Assembly (NCBI GenBank): GCA_903950295.1 | Contig: CAJBAP010000345.1 | Coordinates: 1-6,868 of the forward strand | Direction: 5' to 3' | Origin: an uncultured Rhodocyclaceae bacterium | GTDB lineage: Bacteria > Pseudomonadota > Gammaproteobacteria > Burkholderiales > Rhodocyclaceae | Length of the DNA stretch: 6,868 nt | Shown here: positions 5,489 to 6,868 of the stretch, piece by piece | Layout: each line of letters starts with the position of its first letter | Numbering within the stretch: position 1 is the stretch's first letter | Translations under genes and position numbers: made by a program | The notes under the pieces: generated by a model | Databases searched by the model: none | What the model was told of the DNA's origin: nothing | Seen by the model: only the letters and a program-made list of their open reading frames with translations

Positions 5489-5810
5489 CCGCTCTGCCCT
5501 CGGTGGCCTCTCCGTTCAGGCCGCTTCGGCTATCTGCGGCGTACTTGCATCTCATCCGAGCGTCAGTCAGGCCATCCTGTTCGGCTCGCGCGCCAAAGGA
5601 AATTACAAGAACGGTTCGGATATCGACCTGGCGCTCACCGGCCCGGTCGACTTCAGCGAACTGGGCAGCATTGCCTGGGAACTCGACGATCTGCTGCTGC
5701 CGTGGGAAATCGACCTCGTTCAGTTCGACAACATCACCAACCCCGACCTGCGCGAGCACATCACCCGGGTTGGTCAGATTTTTTACACCGCACTGGAGAT
5801 GGCTGCATGA
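5478..5810 (+). CDS. Minimal nucleotidyltransferase (MNT), MntA-like antitoxin
   Basis: A 110-residue nucleotidyltransferase of the DNA-polymerase-beta fold, HI0073/MntA type. The active site is complete: G36-S37 then, after 10 residues, D48-I-D50 (LFGSRAKGNYKNGSDIDLAL), fitting GSX10DXD, with a third Asp at D79 (WEIDLVQFD). In characterised HepT/MntA modules this enzyme AMPylates the HEPN toxin on the Tyr of RX4HXY and so silences it; Y106 of the upstream protein is the predicted target. Its ATG lies inside the end of the HEPN gene (11-bp overlap) and has CAGGAG at 5465-5470, a 7-nt spacing, so the two are co-expressed. Other roles of HI0073-like proteins with HI0074 partners are not well known, so the antitoxin role is an inference from motif and gene pairing. 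Confidence 0.88.
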   Translation: MPIDRSALGGLSVQAASAICGVLASHPSVSQAILFGSRAKGNYKNGSDIDLALTGPVDFSELGSIAWELDDLLLPWEIDLVQFDNITNPDLREHITRVGQIFYTALEMAA

Positions 5811-5876
5811 CCCCCGCCGTCCCGCCAGCGCCGACTTTTTTGATTGAATTTGTTGTACCTGCAATTTCTGCCTGAC

Positions 5877-5883
5877 AAAGGAG
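5877..5883 (+). promoter_or_regulatory. Ribosome binding site of the right-hand MCP gene
   Basis: AAAGGAG lies 6 nt before the ATG at 5890 and fixes that start. The 79-bp gap before the gene (5811-5889) holds a T6 run (5836-5841) and AT-rich sequence, but no convincing promoter or hairpin was found. Confidence 0.7.
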
Positions 5884-5889
5884 CACTCC

Positions 5890-6868
5890 ATGTTCAAGAA
5901 CCTCAAAATTGGCGTCCGTCTCGGCATCGGCTTCGGCCTGATGGTGCTGCTGCTCGTCATCGTTTCGGCAATGGCCTACCTGCGCGTCGGCCTGCTCAAT
6001 ACCGAAATCGAGAACATGATCAACGACAAGTTCCCGAAAACGGTATGGGCGAACAATATCGTCGATCAGATCAACGTGGTCGCACGCTCACTGCGCAACT
6101 CGGTTCTCGTCAAGACTCCCGAGGAAGGGCAACGCGAACTGGCCCGCGTCGAAACTGCCCGCAAGGAAATCAATGCAAACCTCGAGAAGCTCGAAAAAAC
6201 TGTCCTCAGTGAGGCGGGCAAAAAGATACTGGGCAAACTGGTCGAGGCACGGAAGACCTACGTGGCCGATCAGGAGAAGTTCATCGAATTGCAGAAATCC
6301 GGCAAGCGCGACGAGGCCATCGATCTGATGCTCACCAAGCTGCGCAAGTCCCAGGGCGACTACATCGCATCCATTAACGAACTGATCGAATTTCAGTCCA
6401 AGTTGATGGACACGACCGGCCAGGAGGCCGATGAGCTCGCCAATGCAACACAGTCCCTGATATTGGGCCTGTCGATCGGCGCGATCCTCATCGCCATCGC
6501 CTTCGGTTTCTGGATCACCATCAGTATCACCCGTCCGATTTCAGAAGCGGCGGTGGCGGCGAACGAACTCTCTGAAGGCAACCTGACGATCAAGATCAAG
6601 TCTGACTCGAAGGACGAGACGGGGCAGTTGATGGCCGCGATGGAAACCATGGTGGGCAAGCTGACGCAGATCATCAGCGAGGTGAATGTGGCCTCCGATG
6701 CGCTCAACAATGCCGCCGGCCAGGTTTCGGAGACCGCGCAGAGCCTGTCGCAATCCTCCAGTGAGCAAGCCGCCTCGGTTGAAGAAACCACCGCCAGCAT
6801 CGAAGAGATGACTGCCTCGATCAACCAGAACACCGAGAACGCCAAGGTGACGGATGGCATGGCCACCA
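5890..6868 (+). CDS. Methyl-accepting chemotaxis protein, 3' end off the window
   Basis: The first 326 codons of a classical chemoreceptor, open to the window edge. A short cytoplasmic N-terminus (MFKNLKIGVRLG) leads into TM1 (about 9-31), a helical periplasmic domain of about 158 residues (32-189) resembling the four-helix-bundle MCP sensor type, TM2 (about 190-213), then a HAMP domain (about 214-265, starting TRPISEAAVAANELSEGNLT, with the DETGQL turn). The following helix (SSEQAASVEETTASIEEMTA, about 290-309) has the paired Glu/Gln residues of the first methylation region. The signalling tip is beyond 6868. The start is fixed by AAAGGAG at 5877-5883. It probably supplies the input signal to the CheA/CheY pathway encoded upstream; the ligand cannot be predicted. 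The gene reads in the same direction as the operon but is separated from it by the HEPN/MNT pair. Confidence 0.94.
   Translation, partial: MFKNLKIGVRLGIGFGLMVLLLVIVSAMAYLRVGLLNTEIENMINDKFPKTVWANNIVDQINVVARSLRNSVLVKTPEEGQRELARVETARKEINANLEKLEKTVLSEAGKKILGKLVEARKTYVADQEKFIELQKSGKRDEAIDLMLTKLRKSQGDYIASINELIEFQSKLMDTTGQEADELANATQSLILGLSIGAILIAIAFGFWITISITRPISEAAVAANELSEGNLTIKIKSDSKDETGQLMAAMETMVGKLTQIISEVNVASDALNNAAGQVSETAQSLSQSSSEQAASVEETTASIEEMTASINQNTENAKVTDGMAT

Noticed and set aside
5811..5841. Intrinsic terminator after the MNT gene
   Set aside because: There is a T6 run, but the preceding sequence is almost pure C with only isolated G, so no credible stem forms on the plus strand.
1..6868. 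CRISPR array, insertion sequence or standard tRNA gene
   Set aside because: No regularly spaced repeats, transposase-like protein, terminal inverted repeats or cloverleaf other than the tRNA-like part of ssrA were seen by eye.

Overview
This looks like a betaproteobacterial chromosome segment, probably Rhodocyclales-like. The main evidence is a circularly permuted (two-piece) tmRNA gene encoding the tag ANDERFALAA, a tag and gene layout known from betaproteobacteria. The GC-rich chemotaxis genes fit this but are not diagnostic. The exact genus cannot be read from the window.

Left part (about 1-700, minus strand). The window opens inside an AbiEi-type antitoxin/regulator gene whose 3' end lies outside. 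Upstream of it is a promoter-like pair of boxes, then a strong hairpin that probably ends the tmRNA transcript, then ssrA itself. In ssrA the acceptor half (T-arm, CACCTCC-ACCA) is transcribed before the coding half (GGGGGTG..., tag ORF). Only 4 nt separate the CCA end from the mature 5' G of the coding piece.

Centre (827-5064, plus strand). Four closely spaced genes form a chemotaxis-type signalling operon: a single-domain CheY, a compact membrane methyl-accepting protein with almost no periplasmic part, a STAS-domain protein, and a CheA histidine kinase. The kinase has a linker that matches, twice at 24-residue length, the c-di-GMP-binding MshEN motif. The compact receptor carries a CheZ-like DxxxQ motif and a flexible Ser/Gly tail ending in KVELF. 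These features suggest a pathway that may integrate c-di-GMP and may have unusual phosphate-removal and tethering elements.

Right part (5066-6868, plus strand). One base after the cheA stop begins a two-gene HEPN/MNT module. It consists of an HI0074/HepT-like HEPN protein with a perfect RX4HXY motif, followed by an overlapping minimal nucleotidyltransferase with GSX10DXD, which is the signature pair of HepT/MntA (type VII) toxin-antitoxin systems. After an 79-bp gap a conventional transmembrane MCP (4-helix-type periplasmic domain, HAMP, start of the signalling helix) begins and runs off the right edge. The HEPN/MNT pair therefore sits between chemotaxis genes and is probably co-transcribed with cheA. 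No CheW, CheR, CheB or CheD gene is seen in the window; they may lie further right.
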